From: JACVRW01 sp963819635
GTDB lineage: Bacteria; Actinomycetota; Thermoleophilia; Solirubrobacterales; Thermoleophilaceae
NCBI GenBank assembly: GCA_963819635.1
Contig: CAWFWX010000005.1
Location: 558,001-622,000, forward strand
Direction of reading: 5' to 3'
DNA: 64,000 nucleotides
The translations under genes and the position numbers were made by a program. Below are positions 16,206 through 24,531 of this stretch, piece after piece. Positions within the stretch are counted from its first letter, which is position 1. The number at the start of each line of letters is the position of its first letter. The notes under the pieces were generated by a model. It worked only from the letters and a program-made list of their open reading frames with translations. It was not told the DNA's origin and searched no databases.

Positions 16206-17659
16206 GCCGCCGGCAGCTCGACAGCCGCGAGCACGAACGCTTTCCAGCGTTCGTGCTCCCGCGTGCGCCAGTCGTCGTCCGTTTGCGGCTCGACCGAGCG
16301 GTCGATCGGCAGCAACTCGGCGGCTTCCGCGAGCGAGCCGATCACGCCCGCTCCCACGGCCCCGAGAGCCGCGGCGCCCAGCACCGTCGCGTCCGCTCCG
16401 GCCGCGTCCACGCGCACGCCGATCGCGTCCGCCTGGAGCTGAAGCAGCAGCGGCTCGTTCGTGAGCCCGCCGTCCACCCGCAGCGAGTCGACCTCGGCGC
16501 TCTCGCGCATGGCCGCGACCACGTCGGCAACCCGCCACGCGATGCCCTCGAGCGCCGCGCGCGCGACGTTCGCGCGGGTGGTGCCGCCGTGCATGCCCGC
16601 GAGCACAGCGCGCGCGTCCGGCTTCCACCACGGCGCGCCCACACCGGCGAGCCCCGGGAGCACGCGGGCGCCGCCGTTGTCCTCGGCGGCACGGGCGAGC
16701 TCGGCAAGCGCGGCCGGCGTCTCCGCCATTCCGAGCTCCCGGCACAGCCACTCGAGCATCGCGCCCGCGGCGAAGACGCCGCCGTCGATCGCGTACTCGG
16801 TGCGGCCGTCGACGCGCCACGCCACCGTCGGCAGGAGGCCGCCGGAGGGGCGCGGCACCTCGTCGCCCACGTGGCCGAGCACGAACACGCCGGTGCCATA
16901 GGTGGCCTTGACGCGCCCGGGCTCGACGCAGCCGGCGCCGGCGAGCGCCGCCTGCTGATCCACCACCTGGCCGCACAGCCGCAGCTCGACCGGCCACGAC
17001 TCGTGCCGGAGCGTGCCCAGCTCGCCGGCCGTGTCGCGCACCTCCGGGAGCACCTCAGGCGGGACGCCGAACAGCTCGCATAGCCGCGCGTCGAAGCCGG
17101 GCGTGCCGAGCCGGTGGAGCTGCGTGCGCGACGCCGTCGAGTTGTCGGTCGCGAAGCCGGCGCCGAGGCGGTCGCACAGGAACGAGTCCACGGTGCCCAT
17201 GCGGAGCGTCCCGGCGTCGCGCGCACGCTGAACTGCCTCCTCGTTCTCGAGCAGCCAGGCCAGTTTCGCGGCGGAGAAGTAGGGGTCGAACGGCAGGCCG
17301 CTGAGGGCCTGGATCTCCTCCTCGGCTGCGCCCATCCGGTCGAGCACCTCCTGCGAGCGCTTGTCCTGCCAGACGACGATCGGCGAGAGCGGCTTCCCGG
17401 TCTCCGCGTCCCACGCGAGCACCGACTCACCCTGGTGGTCGAGCCCGCACGCGACGACCTCGTCGTCAGCCGCCTCGAGCAGCTCGCCGATCGCCTCGAC
17501 GACGAGCTGGAGGACCTCCTCGCCGTCCTGCTCGACCCAGCCCGGCCGCGGGTGCCGGTTCACCTTGTCGCGACGCGCCTCGCGGACGAGGCGGAGCTGC
17601 TCGTCGAAGAGCGCGGCCTTTACGCCGGTGGTGCCCTCGTCGACGCCGAGCAGCAGCAT
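16202..17659 (-). CDS. FGGY-family carbohydrate kinase (GlpK/XylB-like)
   Basis: The 485-residue product has the two FGGY ATPase domains. Phosphate-1 motif GVDEGTTGVKA is at residues 5-15, GLDHQGES and VVWQDKR are substrate-side motifs, and a C-terminal domain carries TYGTGVFVLGHVG and VDGGLTNEPLLLQLQAD. Length and motifs fit glycerol kinase-like enzymes, but residues that fix the sugar or polyol cannot be assigned by eye. It is divergent from the glutamine-synthetase-like gene, with a 46-nt gap that must hold both promoters, and convergent with the permease. Its role in the amine island is unclear; it may phosphorylate a released polyol or alcohol. Confidence 0.88.
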   Translation of the reverse strand: MLLLGVDEGTTGVKAALFDEQLRLVREARRDKVNRHPRPGWVEQDGEEVLQLVVEAIGELLEAADDEVVACGLDHQGESVLAWDAETGKPLSPIVVWQDKRSQEVLDRMGAAEEEIQALSGLPFDPYFSAAKLAWLLENEEAVQRARDAGTLRMGTVDSFLCDRLGAGFATDNSTASRTQLHRLGTPGFDARLCELFGVPPEVLPEVRDTAGELGTLRHESWPVELRLCGQVVDQQAALAGAGCVEPGRVKATYGTGVFVLGHVGDEVPRPSGGLLPTVAWRVDGRTEYAIDGGVFAAGAMLEWLCRELGMAETPAALAELARAAEDNGGARVLPGLAGVGAPWWKPDARAVLAGMHGGTTRANVARAALEGIAWRVADVVAAMRESAEVDSLRVDGGLTNEPLLLQLQADAIGVRVDAAGADATVLGAAALGAVGAGVIGSLAEAAELLPIDRSVEPQTDDDWRTREHERWKAFVLAAVELPAA

Positions 17660-17705
17660 CTGCGCTTCCTACCACAGGGGGAGCCGCTGCGGATAGTCTC
17701 GCGCG

Positions 17706-19034
17706 ATGGATCTCGCTGACCTCAAGAAGGGCGTCGACGACGGCAGCATCGACACGGTGCTCCTCTGCATCGCGGACATGGAGGGCCGCCTCCAGGGAAA
17801 GCGGCTGACGGCCCGGTACTTCCTTGACCAGGTCGTCGACCACGCCGCGGAGGGCTGCAACTACCTGCTGGCGGTGGACGTGGACATGAACACCGTCGAC
17901 GGCTACGAGATGTCGAGCTGGGAGCGCGGCTACGGCGACTTCGTCTTCAAGCCCGACATCGACACGCTGCGGGTGGTTCCGTGGCACGAGGGCACTGTGC
18001 TGCTGATGGCGGACCTCGTGTGGGAGGACGGGAGCGACGTCGTGGCGTCCCCCCGGCAGATCCTGCGAAAGCAGCTCGCCCGTCTCGCCGAGCGCGGCTG
18101 GACGGCGGCCGCCGGGACCGAGCTCGAGTTCATCGTGTTCCGGGACAGCTACGAGGACGCCTGGCACAAGGCCTACCGCGACCTCGATCCGGCGAACCTC
18201 TACAACGTCGACTACTCGATGATCGGCACGGCGCGGATCGAGCCGCTGATCCGCCGCATCCGCAACTCGATGATGGCCGCCGACATGTCGGTGGAGAACT
18301 CGAAGGGCGAGTGCAACTTCGGCCAGCACGAGATCAACTTCCGCTACGACGACGCGCTGAAGACGGCCGACAGCCACGTGATCTACAAGACCGGCGCCAA
18401 GGAGATCGCCGCCCAGGACGGGATGTCGATCACCTACATGGCGAAGTTCGACGAGCGCGAGGGGAACTCGTGCCACATCCACCTCTCGGTGGCCGAGGAG
18501 GGCGGCGGGAACGTCTTCGCCGGCGACGAGACGACCTTCAACCGCTTCGTCGCGGGCCAGCTGGCGGCGCTGCGCGAGCTCACGCTGATGTTCGCGCCGA
18601 ACGTGAACTCGTACAAGCGCTTCGTGAAGGGCTCGTTCGCGCCCACCGCCGTCGCCTGGGGCCACGACAACCGCACCTGCTCGATGCGGGTCGTGGGCCA
18701 CGGCCAGGGCCTGCGCGTGGAGAACCGGCTGCCGGGCGCCGACGTGAACCCGTACCTGGCGCTGGCCGCGATGATCGCGGCGGGCCTTCACGGGATCGAG
18801 AACGAGCTCGAGCTCGAGCCGGCGTTCGAGGGCAACGCGTACGACTCGGACAAGCCGCGGGTGCCACACAACATGTACGACGCGCGCGACCTGTTCGCGG
18901 GGTCGGAGATCGCGCGTGAGGCCTTCGGTCAGGACGTGGTGGACCACTACCTGAACCGTGCGGCCGTCGAACTCGACGCGATGGAGGCGACGGTCACCGA
19001 CTGGGAGAAGTTCCGCGGCTTCGAGAGACTGTAG
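17706..19034 (+). CDS. Glutamine-synthetase-like gamma-glutamylamide ligase (PuuA/GlnA4/GlnT type)
   Basis: This 442-residue product has the glutamine synthetase beta-grasp and catalytic domains. AAGTELEFIVF carries catalytic glutamates, NFGQHEINFRY and CHIHLS are active-site strands, and VKGSFAPTAVAWGHDNRTCS and ENRLPGADVNPYLALA form the C-terminal part. It is shorter than the housekeeping enzyme and lacks an adenylylation-loop tyrosine that I can recognise. This is typical of enzymes that glutamylate amines (putrescine, ethanolamine, methylamine, isopropylamine). It leads a coupled operon with a C26 hydrolase, aldehyde dehydrogenase and SDR, so it probably performs the first, ATP-dependent glutamylation step. 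Confidence 0.9.
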   Translation: MDLADLKKGVDDGSIDTVLLCIADMEGRLQGKRLTARYFLDQVVDHAAEGCNYLLAVDVDMNTVDGYEMSSWERGYGDFVFKPDIDTLRVVPWHEGTVLLMADLVWEDGSDVVASPRQILRKQLARLAERGWTAAAGTELEFIVFRDSYEDAWHKAYRDLDPANLYNVDYSMIGTARIEPLIRRIRNSMMAADMSVENSKGECNFGQHEINFRYDDALKTADSHVIYKTGAKEIAAQDGMSITYMAKFDEREGNSCHIHLSVAEEGGGNVFAGDETTFNRFVAGQLAALRELTLMFAPNVNSYKRFVKGSFAPTAVAWGHDNRTCSMRVVGHGQGLRVENRLPGADVNPYLALAAMIAAGLHGIENELELEPAFEGNAYDSDKPRVPHNMYDARDLFAGSEIAREAFGQDVVDHYLNRAAVELDAMEATVTDWEKFRGFERL

Positions 19035-19037
19035 GGC

Positions 19038-19754
19038 GTGAATCGCCCGGTCATCGGCATCTGCAGCGCGACCGAGAGCGCCCGCTGGGCCGCGTGGGAG
19101 GTCGTGGTGAACCTCTCGCCGCGCAACTACTCGCTGTCCGTGAACCGCGCGGGCGCGATGGCCCTGATCCTGCCCCCGGACGACGTGCTGGCGGAGTCGC
19201 CCGACGAGGTGCTCGACATGCTCGACGGGGTGATCCTCGCCGGCGGCTCCGACATCGACCCCGCGACCTACGGCGCGCGGCCGCACCCCGAGCTGGGGAC
19301 GACCTGGCCGGAGCGCGACCGCTTCGAGCTCGGGCTCGGCACGCGCGCCCTGGAACGCGACATGCCCGTGCTGGGCGTCTGCCGCGGGATGGAGATGCTG
19401 AACGTGATCCAGGGCGGGACGCTGAACCAGCACATCGAGGACCTGTCGCTTCACAGGCACACGCCGGGCGTGTTCTCGGACCACGGTGTTCGCCTCGAGC
19501 CGGGCTCACTCGCGGCGCGCGTCGTCGGAGCGGAGCGAACGGAGGTGAAGTCGGCGCATCACCAGGGGCTGGACGAGCTCGGCGAGGGCGTCGTCGCGAG
19601 CGGGTGGGCGGACGACGGCCTGGTCGAGGCGATCGAGCTGCCCGACAAGACCTTCGCGGTGGGCGTGCTCTGGCATCCGGAGGAGGATGAGCGGAGCCGC
19701 GTGGTCGGAGCACTGGTCGAGGAAGCACGCGGCCGAATGAAGGAAGCCGCGTGA
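19038..19754 (+). CDS. Peptidase C26 gamma-glutamyl hydrolase (PuuD-like)
   Basis: The 238-residue class I amidotransferase-fold hydrolase has nucleophile Cys115 in GVCRGMEMLN and the partner His213/Glu215 in WHPEED. The oxyanion region ILAGGSDIDP is also present. Family members split gamma-glutamyl amides such as gamma-glutamyl-GABA, releasing glutamate. It starts with GTG 3 nt after the ligase stop, and its own stop overlaps the aldehyde dehydrogenase start. In the pathway it would be the last step, freeing the oxidised amine product and recycling glutamate. Confidence 0.88.
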   Translation: MNRPVIGICSATESARWAAWEVVVNLSPRNYSLSVNRAGAMALILPPDDVLAESPDEVLDMLDGVILAGGSDIDPATYGARPHPELGTTWPERDRFELGLGTRALERDMPVLGVCRGMEMLNVIQGGTLNQHIEDLSLHRHTPGVFSDHGVRLEPGSLAARVVGAERTEVKSAHHQGLDELGEGVVASGWADDGLVEAIELPDKTFAVGVLWHPEEDERSRVVGALVEEARGRMKEAA

Positions 19755-21109
19755 TCCAGGTCGTCGAGCCGGCCACCGCTGAGGTCATGGCCGAGATTCC
19801 GCAGGCCGGCGTCGAGGAGACCGACGCCGCCGTGGCGCGCGCCAAGGAGGCCTTCCCGGCCTGGCGTGCGGTCTCCCCAGGCGACCGCTCCGCCCTGCTG
19901 CACCGGCTCGCGAACGCCCTCGAGGAGAAGGTCGAGGAGCTCGCTCGGCTCGAGGCGCGCAACGCCGGCAAGCCGATCTCGGACGCGCGCGGCGAGATGG
20001 GCATGGTGGTCGACACGTTCCGCTACTACGCGGGTGCGCCCGAGCGCCAGACCGGCCGCACGATCCCGGTCGCGGGCGGCGTGGACATGACCTTCCGCGA
20101 GCCGCTCGGCGTGGTCGGGCTGATCACGCCCTGGAACTTCCCGCTGACGATCGCGGGCTGGAAGCTCGGGCCGGCGCTTGCCGCGGGCAACACCGTCGTG
20201 CTGAAGCCCGCCGAGCTCACTCCGCTGACCGCGCTCGAGTTCGAGAAGATCGCGCTCGCGGCGGGCATCCCGGAGGGCGTTGTGAACGTGGTCGCCGGAC
20301 CGGGTTCCGTGTGCGGGCAGCGCCTCGTGGAGCACCCCGACGTCGCCAAGATCGCCTTCACGGGGTCCACGGAGGTCGGCCGCCGCATCGCCGCAGGCGC
20401 GGCCGGGACGATCAAGCGCGTCACGCTCGAGCTCGGCGGCAAGTCGGCGAACATCGTCTACGCGGACGCTGACCTCGAGCGCGCGGCGACGGCCGCGCCG
20501 GGCGCCGTGTTCGGCAACGCCGGCCAGGACTGCTGCGCCCGCTCGCGGATCCTCGTCGAGCGCTCCGCGATCGATCGCTTCATGGAGGTGCTCGAGGAGG
20601 CGGTCGAGGCGATCAGGGTCGGCGACCCCCTCGACGACTCCACCGAGATGGGGCCGCTGATCTCGGAGGGCCAGCGCGAGACCGTCGCGTCGTTCGTCCC
20701 GGACGACGCGCCCGTGGCGATTCGCGGGACCAAGCCGGACGGCCCCGGCTTCTGGTTCCCGCCGACGGTCCTCTGTCCCGTCGACAACGACGACCGTGCG
20801 GCGCGCGAGGAGATCTTCGGCCCGGTCGCGGCGGTGATCCCGTTCCGGGACGAGGAGGAGGCGATCCGGATCGCGAACGACACGATCTACGGCCTGTCCG
20901 GCTCCGTCTGGACGCGCGACGGAGCGAAGGCGATCCGCACCGCGCGCGCGATGGAGAGCGGCGTGGTCTCGATCAACTCGAACACGTCGGTGCGGGTGTC
21001 CACGCCGTTCGGCGGCTTCAAGCAGTCGGGCTACGGCCGCGAGCTCGGGCCCGACGCGCTCGACCACTACAGCGAGCTGAAGAACGTCTACTACGCGACG
21101 GAGGGCTGA
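19751..21109 (+). CDS. NAD(P)+-dependent aldehyde dehydrogenase
   Basis: The 452-residue product has the full ALDH fold: GVVGLITPWNFPL, VVLKPAELTPLTAL, ELGGKSANIV with the general-base Glu, NAGQDCCARSR with nucleophile Cys261, and the C-terminal FGGFKQSGYGRE. It is closest in pattern to the betaine-aldehyde/gamma-glutamyl-gamma-aminobutyraldehyde group. GTG start 19751 overlaps the preceding stop (GTGA), and its TGA overlaps the following ATG by one base. In the operon it would oxidise the gamma-glutamylated aldehyde to the acid. Confidence 0.92.
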   Translation: MIQVVEPATAEVMAEIPQAGVEETDAAVARAKEAFPAWRAVSPGDRSALLHRLANALEEKVEELARLEARNAGKPISDARGEMGMVVDTFRYYAGAPERQTGRTIPVAGGVDMTFREPLGVVGLITPWNFPLTIAGWKLGPALAAGNTVVLKPAELTPLTALEFEKIALAAGIPEGVVNVVAGPGSVCGQRLVEHPDVAKIAFTGSTEVGRRIAAGAAGTIKRVTLELGGKSANIVYADADLERAATAAPGAVFGNAGQDCCARSRILVERSAIDRFMEVLEEAVEAIRVGDPLDDSTEMGPLISEGQRETVASFVPDDAPVAIRGTKPDGPGFWFPPTVLCPVDNDDRAAREEIFGPVAAVIPFRDEEEAIRIANDTIYGLSGSVWTRDGAKAIRTARAMESGVVSINSNTSVRVSTPFGGFKQSGYGRELGPDALDHYSELKNVYYATEG

Positions 21110-21852
21110 TGGGCCGACTCGACGGCAAGGTCTGCGTGATCACCGGCGCGGCGAGCGGCATCGGCGCCGAGACCGCGAGGCTCTTCAAGGAAGAGGGCGC
21201 CAGCGTCGTCGGGGTCGACCTCGCCGAGAACGCGGAGGGCGACCTCGCCATCCAGGCGGACGTGACCGACGAGGAGCAGGTCCGCGACATGTACTCGCGT
21301 GCGCGCGAGGAGCTCGGCCACGTCGACGTGCTGTTCAACAACGCCGGCATCTCACCGCCGGACGACGTATCGGTGCTCGACACCTCCTTCGAGGCGTGGC
21401 AGCGGGTGCAGGACGTGAACCTGAAGTCGGTCTTCCTGTGCTGCAAGCACGGGATCCCGCACCTACTCGACGCGGGCGGCGGCTCGGTCATCAACACGGC
21501 GTCGTTCGTCGCGGTGATGGGCGCGGCGACGTCGCAGATCTCGTACACGGCGTCGAAGGGCGGGGTGCTGGCCCTGTCTCGCGAGCTCGGCGTGGAGTTC
21601 GCGCGCCGCGGGGTGCGCGTGAACGCGCTCTGCCCGGGCCCGGTGAACACGCCGCTGCTCCAGGAGCTGTACGCGAAGGACGAGGAGGCGGCGGCGCGGC
21701 GACTCGTCCATCTGCCGATGGGGCGCTTCGCCGAGGTGCGCGAGATCGCGAACGGCGTGCTGTTCCTGGCGAGCGACGAATCCTCGTATGTGACGGCCCA
21801 GACCTTCCTGGTGGACGGGGGCCTGTCGGCGGCATACGTGACGCCCGAGTGA
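21109..21852 (+). CDS. Short-chain dehydrogenase/reductase
   Basis: The 247-residue classical SDR has the cofactor motif TGAASGIG (near residue 13), NNAG, and the active-site Tyr146-x-x-x-Lys150 (YTASK). The catalytic Ser lies in NTASF. The acidic residue after beta-2 (VVGVDLAEN) favours NAD(H). Placed directly behind the aldehyde dehydrogenase and coupled to it, it could supply the alcohol-oxidation step that an amino alcohol substrate would need. A putrescine route would need an amine oxidase instead. Its TGA overlaps the GTG of the next gene. Confidence 0.9.
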   Translation: MGRLDGKVCVITGAASGIGAETARLFKEEGASVVGVDLAENAEGDLAIQADVTDEEQVRDMYSRAREELGHVDVLFNNAGISPPDDVSVLDTSFEAWQRVQDVNLKSVFLCCKHGIPHLLDAGGGSVINTASFVAVMGAATSQISYTASKGGVLALSRELGVEFARRGVRVNALCPGPVNTPLLQELYAKDEEAAARRLVHLPMGRFAEVREIANGVLFLASDESSYVTAQTFLVDGGLSAAYVTPE

Positions 21853-22536
21853 GAGTCCTCTCGGTAGTCCACCAGCTGGACGCCGGGTCGGGTGTGTTCG
21901 GCGACTTCCCGAGCTGGCTTCCGGGCGCCCAGCCCCCGCCCGACGTCCGCGACGTGGACGCGTTCATGATCTTCGGAGGGTCGATGCACGTCGATGAGAA
22001 CGACGAGCACCGGTGGCTGGATCCGGAGAAGGAGCTGATCCGGGCGGCCCTCGACCGCGGGTACGCCGATTCTCGGGGTCTGCCTCGGCAGCCAGCTGCT
22101 TGCCGAGGCGGCGGGCGCCCAGCCTCACCGCATGTCGGAGCCGGAGATCGGGTGGTACGACATCGAGATCACCGAGGCGGGTGCGGCCGACCCCGTCGTC
22201 GGTCCGCTCGCACCGTCGGCGGAGCTGTTCGAGTGGCACCACTACGCGGCGCCGTTGCCTCCGCGCTCCGTCGAGCTGGCGCGAACGCCGGCGTGCGTTC
22301 AGGCGTTCCGCATCGAGGGCAAGCCCGCCTGGGGGCTCCAGTTCCACGCGGAGGTCACGCGCGAGAACCTGATGGGCTGGCTCGACGGCTGGGAGGAGGC
22401 GGAGGCGGTGCACACCGATTTCGACCCGGACGCGATCCGCGCCGCGAGCGAACAGCGCATTGAGGAGCAGAACGAGGTGGGGCGCCGGATCGCGGAGCGC
22501 TTCCTCGCCGAAGCCGCCCGCGCAAGCTCATCCTGA
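21849..22536 (+). CDS. Class I glutamine amidotransferase (GMP-synthase-like), frameshifted
   Basis: From GTG 21849 the frame reads VRVLSVVHQLDAGSGVFGD up to ALDRG at about 22061. The family sequence then continues in the next frame as PILGVCLGSQLLAEAAGA, which contains the nucleophile Cys (codon 22081-22083), and on through LQFHAEV to the stop at 22536. Removing one base within 22062-22065 restores about 228 residues of an uninterrupted YfeJ/GuaA-like amidotransferase. The shift falls just before the catalytic Cys, so the gene is dead if the shift is real. The GTGA overlap with the SDR gene makes it the last gene of the operon. A strong hairpin follows. Confidence 0.75.
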
Positions 22537-22542
22537 GGACCG

Positions 22543-22581
22543 TGTCGACCTTATTCATCACATGGATGCATAAGGTCGACA
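22543..22581. terminator. Bidirectional hairpin terminator between convergent genes
   Basis: A perfect 12-bp inverted repeat has arms TGTCGACCTTAT (22543-22554) and ATAAGGTCGACA (22570-22581). Inside it, a second short pairing CATC/GATG continues the stem after one mismatch. It lies exactly between the stop of the amidotransferase (22536) and the stop of the convergent membrane-protein gene (22585). No U-tract follows, which is common for high-GC actinobacterial terminators. Confidence 0.75.
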
Positions 22582-22584
22582 TCG

Positions 22585-23418
22585 TCAGCCGGAGGGCCCG
22601 GACCCGCCCCCCTCAGTGCCGGTCGTTGGCGGCGCCTGCGGAGACTCGGGCGCCGGCGGCGGCGGCGGCGCCTCCGCGGGCGTGGGCGCAGGTCCGCCGC
22701 CCGGCTCCGGCTGCGCGCCGTCGCCCGTGCCCAGCACGGGCTCGCCTCGCACGGCCTTCAGCTCGAAGAAGAGGACCGCCGCGGCGAGCGCGCTGAAGGG
22801 CGCGACCAGGAGCCTCACGATCAGATCCCCGATGGCGAACCCGGCGAAGGAGTCGGACACGCTGTTGGCGAGCGCCTGGATCACGGCGGTGACGATGAAC
22901 TGGAGGATGAAGAGGACGAGGATCACGCCGAACACCTGCCAGCCGTTGCCCCGCACCAGTTCCCGGCTGCGGCCGAAGGACTCGAGGGCTCCCCTGCGCT
23001 CGATCACGATCACGGGCGCGATCACCGCCCAGATCGTGAGGAGGAAGAGACCCGGGACGATCAGGAGCAGCAGGCCGATCCCGATGCCGATTCCGGCGAG
23101 GATGCCCGCCACGAGCAGCGCTCCGATCACCGGGGTCGCGGATCGCACCAGCGAGCCGACGGTGTGGTCGCGGCGCCCGTCGAGGATGTCCCTCGCCGCC
23201 TCCACGACCATTCCCTGGAACCAGTACGTCGCGATCGTGGCGATCGCCGCGACGAGCAGCGCGCCGAAGATGCTCACGTCGCCCGCGTAGACGACGCCGC
23301 TGATGAGCGCGACCGGAACGAACACCAGGAGCGCGGCCGGGATCAGGAGCGTGAACTGGTCTCTGTAGATCTCGAAGATGCGCTCGAAGACGCGAGCGGT
23401 ATCGACCTTTGCGTTCAT
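22585..23418 (-). CDS. Polytopic membrane protein (glycerophosphoryl-diesterase membrane-domain-like)
   Basis: This 277-residue protein begins with a short amphipathic region (MNAKVDTARVFERIFEIYRD). About six membrane helices follow, including a Gly/Ile-rich pair (GIGIGIGLLLLIVPGLFLL). It ends in a 50-residue Pro/Gly/Glu-rich tail. The pattern WAVIAPVIVIERRGALESFGRS, followed by LVRGNGWQVF, is typical of the YciC/DUF975-like family related to the membrane domain of glycerophosphodiester phosphodiesterases. No catalytic domain is attached. Function is unknown; such proteins are often linked to envelope processes. It is divergent from the next membrane protein. Confidence 0.7.
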   Translation of the reverse strand: MNAKVDTARVFERIFEIYRDQFTLLIPAALLVFVPVALISGVVYAGDVSIFGALLVAAIATIATYWFQGMVVEAARDILDGRRDHTVGSLVRSATPVIGALLVAGILAGIGIGIGLLLLIVPGLFLLTIWAVIAPVIVIERRGALESFGRSRELVRGNGWQVFGVILVLFILQFIVTAVIQALANSVSDSFAGFAIGDLIVRLLVAPFSALAAAVLFFELKAVRGEPVLGTGDGAQPEPGGGPAPTPAEAPPPPPAPESPQAPPTTGTEGGGSGPSG

Positions 23419-23465
23419 GCCCCGGAATCTAATCTCTTCGGGAACGGGGACACTTCGCGCTCGCC

Positions 23466-23975
23466 ATGCCGTCCGCCCAGTCCCTTCGCCTAGTCGTCGC
23501 GAGCCACCTCGAGTCGGAACAGGTCTCGCGCGTCATCTACGGCTCCATCATCGGGCTCGCGCTCGTTGTGGCGCTCGAGGCCCATCCGCCGCCGACCGGC
23601 GCCGTCATCGCGACGCTCGTTGGAACCAGCATCGCCGTGGGGCTGGCCGAGCTCTACAGCGAGGCGATCGGGCTGCAGGTGCGCGGACACCGGAGGGCGA
23701 GACCCGATGAGAGACGGCACCTCGGAGGCGAGATCGCGGCCGTGATGGTCGGCGTCGGGTTCCCCGTCGTGTTCTTCCTGCTGGCGGCCGCAGGAGTACT
23801 CGAAGTCGAGACCGCGTTCACGGTGGCGAAGTGGTCCGGGCTCGGTCTGATCGCCCTGTACGGGTTCGTCGGCGCCCGCGTCTCGGGCGCAGGTGCCCTG
23901 CGTTCGCTTCTGCAAGCCTCGGCGGTGGCACTCATCGCCGGTTTCCTGATTGCGCTCAAGGCACTGGTGCATTGA
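23466..23975 (+). CDS. Small integral membrane protein (four predicted helices)
   Basis: The 169-residue product has hydrophobic segments at about residues 24-40, 44-60, 90-112 and 120-137, with a final one at 148-166. A charged loop in the middle contains RGHRRARPDERRHLGG. The acidic positions in the second helix region (AELYSEAIG) are reminiscent of VIT-type or small ion transporter helices, but I do not recognise the family with confidence. The ATG at 23466 follows a 47-nt divergent promoter gap. YqgE follows 28 nt downstream. Confidence 0.6.
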   Translation: MPSAQSLRLVVASHLESEQVSRVIYGSIIGLALVVALEAHPPPTGAVIATLVGTSIAVGLAELYSEAIGLQVRGHRRARPDERRHLGGEIAAVMVGVGFPVVFFLLAAAGVLEVETAFTVAKWSGLGLIALYGFVGARVSGAGALRSLLQASAVALIAGFLIALKALVH

Positions 23976-24003
23976 CGCTCGTCGGCCGCCAGAATCCAAT
24001 CCA

Positions 24004-24531
24004 GTGCCGGACAGCCTGCGTGGACATCTCCTGATCGCCGCACCGTCGCTGTTCGACTACTTCCGGCGCACCGTCGTGCTCGTGCTGGAGCACACGCCCG
24101 ATGGGGCCATGGGGGTCGTGCTCGGACGCGAGACGGACACACTCGTCGCGGACGCCGTCCCGGCGCTCGCCGACCTGCCCGGCGCCGACGACGTCGTCTA
24201 CCTCGGCGGGCCGGTGTCGCCCGAGTCCGTGGTGGCGCTCGGCGATTTCGAGCAGCCCGGCGAGGCGGGCACGCGGGTGGTCGGCTCGCTCGGCACACTC
24301 GACCCGGACGGCACCAACGAGTCGCTCAGGCGGCTGCGCGTGTTCGCCGGCTACGCGGGCTGGGCGCCCGGGCAGCTGGACGGCGAGCTCGAGCAGGAGG
24401 CCTGGATCGTGGACAGCGCGGACCCGGACGATCCGTTCCGTTCCGGCGACATCTGGTCCGGGGCGCTCGAGCGGAAGGGCGGCCGCTACCGGCTGATGGC
24501 GACGATGCCGGCCGACCCGTCGCTCAACTGA
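24004..24531 (+). CDS. YqgE/AlgH family protein (UPF0301)
   Basis: The 175-residue product begins PDSLRGHLLIAAPSLFDYFR, followed by TVVLVLEH and GAMGVVLGR. These are the conserved blocks of the YqgE/AlgH family. YLGGPVSPES and the later FAGYAGWAPGQLDGE and WIV are also diagnostic. The biochemical function is unresolved. I choose GTG 24004 because the conserved start of the family (about eight residues before LL.A.P) fits it; an upstream in-frame ATG would run into the previous gene. Its end overlaps the convergent GST-like gene by 8 nt. Confidence 0.88.
   Translation: MPDSLRGHLLIAAPSLFDYFRRTVVLVLEHTPDGAMGVVLGRETDTLVADAVPALADLPGADDVVYLGGPVSPESVVALGDFEQPGEAGTRVVGSLGTLDPDGTNESLRRLRVFAGYAGWAPGQLDGELEQEAWIVDSADPDDPFRSGDIWSGALERKGGRYRLMATMPADPSLN

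Noticed and set aside
14577..16997. Very long minus-strand open frame opposite the permease and FGGY kinase
   Set aside because: Arg/Asp/His-rich composition of an antisense frame in GC-rich DNA; both strands' real genes have clear family motifs there.
17466..19484. 672-codon minus-strand open frame opposite the ligase and hydrolase genes
   Set aside because: Val/Arg/His-rich shadow of the ligase operon, no motifs or start site.
21849..22536. Programmed +1 frameshift in the amidotransferase
   Set aside because: No stop codon, slippery run or downstream structure at the shift; four other genes show the same extra-base pattern, so an error or decay is simpler. Kept as a finding, not as a recoding feature.
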